Source of the DNA: Hadesarchaea archaeon
Lineage (GTDB): Archaea > Hadarchaeota > Hadarchaeia > Hadarchaeales > Hadarchaeaceae
NCBI GenBank assembly: GCA_030601665.1
Contig: JAUWBP010000015.1
Location: 1 to 13,111 of the forward strand
Length of the DNA: 13,111 nucleotides
Direction: 5' to 3'
Shown: positions 12,306 through 13,111 of the stretch, piece by piece
Position numbering within the stretch: position 1 is the stretch's first letter
Layout of the letters: each line of letters begins with the position of its first letter
Made by a program: the position numbers and the translations under genes
Notes under the pieces: model-generated
Database searches by the model: none
What the model was told of the DNA's origin: nothing
Seen by the model: the letters and a program-made list of their open reading frames with translations, nothing else

Positions 12306-13111
12306 TGTCAGCCCTTGTAGCCCCCTGGCCCATTAGCCTCATCCTTGAGCCCGAGGTGTTCATCCCCCTTGTTTATCCAGGGTTGGTAGTGCTCACCCTG
12401 ACCCTGCTCGGGATCATCTGGTTGGAGAGGAAGCTCACAGCAAAAGTCCAAAGACGTTATGGACCCCTTTACGTTGCACGAAAGTTGGGAGGGGCCGCCC
12501 AGCCAATGGCTGATGGGATAAAGTTTGTCTTTTCTGAGCAGATAATCCCTAGGAATACGGATAAGCTCGTTTTCATATTCGGCCCCCTCCTCTTGTTCAC
12601 ATTCTCCATTCTCCCGGTGATAGGGATCCCACTCTCGCCGGGCTATACCGCCATCGCCAGCGACATAAGCCTTCTGATAGTGGTGGCCCTCGTTGTCATC
12701 GCCCCAATAGTCCTGCTGATGGTAGCCTGGGGTAGCAACAACAAGTTCTCCCTCATCGGCGGCCTCAGGGACGGGTACTTGATGATATCTTACGAGGTTC
12801 CCATTATTCTGTCAATACTAGCGATGGCTGCCCTGTACAACTCCCTTAACCTGATCGAGATAGCCGAAGCGCAAGCGGGGACGTGGGGCATCTTCCTGAA
12901 CCCCTTGGCTGCACTCGCCTTCTTCGCCGCCATGCTCATCGCCACGGGGAGGTTCCCCTTTGAAATCGCCGAGGCCGAGACCGAGATCGTGGCTGGCTGG
13001 ACGACCGAGTACAGCAGCGCACTTTACATGACTAACATGGGCACATCCTACACTAGGATGTACGTAATGGCCCACCTATTCACATTGGTATTTCTGGGCG
13101 GTTGGAACCCC
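12305..13111 (+). CDS. nuoH: Complex I-like subunit H (NuoH), 3' end outside window
   Basis: 269 codons are present before the window ends. The product is a multi-helix membrane protein with the NuoH landmarks in order: E-R-K-L-T-A-K-V-Q-R-R-Y-G-P, A-Q-P-M-A-D-G-I-K-F, S-L-I-G-G-L-R-D-G-Y-L-M-I-S-Y-E-V-P, and R-F-P-F-E-I-A-E-A-E-T-E-I-V-A-G-W-T-T-E-Y-S-S. The acidic loop between helices 5 and 6, which couples the redox site to ion movement, is therefore intact. ATG 12305 shares one base with the nuoD stop (TGATG). NuoH anchors the peripheral arm; a nuoI-like ferredoxin gene would be expected just beyond the edge. Confidence 0.95.
   Translation, partial: MSALVAPWPISLILEPEVFIPLVYPGLVVLTLTLLGIIWLERKLTAKVQRRYGPLYVARKLGGAAQPMADGIKFVFSEQIIPRNTDKLVFIFGPLLLFTFSILPVIGIPLSPGYTAIASDISLLIVVALVVIAPIVLLMVAWGSNNKFSLIGGLRDGYLMISYEVPIILSILAMAALYNSLNLIEIAEAQAGTWGIFLNPLAALAFFAAMLIATGRFPFEIAEAETEIVAGWTTEYSSALYMTNMGTSYTRMYVMAHLFTLVFLGGWNP

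Noticed and set aside
1..13111. CRISPR arrays, tRNA, rRNA or insertion sequences
   Set aside because: I saw no regularly spaced repeats beyond the two 17-base tandems, no tRNA-like cloverleaf and no transposase motifs.

Overview
The window looks archaeal. Gene starts carry Shine-Dalgarno-like AGGAGG/GGTGA motifs, upstream regions have AT-rich TATA-like boxes rather than sigma-70 promoters, and the main operon has the Mrp-plus-complex-I arrangement best known from archaeal membrane-bound hydrogenases and sulfane reductases (Mbh/Mbs). Arginine is largely AGG/AGA in the distal genes, as is common in thermophilic archaea. The lineage cannot be fixed from this sequence alone.

Left third (positions 2-3382, minus strand): one uninterrupted frame of at least 1,127 codons, running off the left edge. 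It encodes a secreted surface protein: signal peptide, a kelch-like beta-propeller of about six blades with a period near 60 residues, a CBM4/9-like jelly roll, a DNRLRE/CBM96-like domain and at least one more beta-rich region. It is divergent from the operon on the right.

Positions 3383-3636: a 254-bp divergent intergenic region with candidate TATA boxes for both directions and an inverted repeat just upstream of the rightward one.

Right three quarters (3637-13111, plus strand): a tightly packed operon running off the right edge. The first module is Mrp-like: mnhE, mnhF, mnhG, mbhD (DUF4040), mbhE, mnhB, mnhC and mnhD. The second module is complex-I-like: a second antiporter-type subunit, an MbhI-like NuoL-tail subunit, then nuoA, nuoB, nuoC, nuoD and nuoH (partial). 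Together these would form a large ion-pumping oxidoreductase. The peripheral arm passes electrons through the NuoB cluster (tandem-Cys, N2-type), while the NuoH/NuoA/MnhC/antiporter-like chain moves H+ or Na+. NuoD lacks every [NiFe] cysteine ligand, so this is not a hydrogenase. The Tyr that touches quinone in canonical complex I is also replaced, leaving the acceptor open.

Most unusual points: (1) the gene content is intermediate between Mbh/Mbs and complex I (full Mrp module, two antiporter subunits and NuoA); (2) two junctions inside the Mrp module carry the same element, made of tandem TTCACA-GGGG-TGTGAA hairpins inside a tiny ORF; (3) mnhD appears to start at CTG; (4) arginine codon usage shifts sharply between the two modules, at a 137-bp gap.
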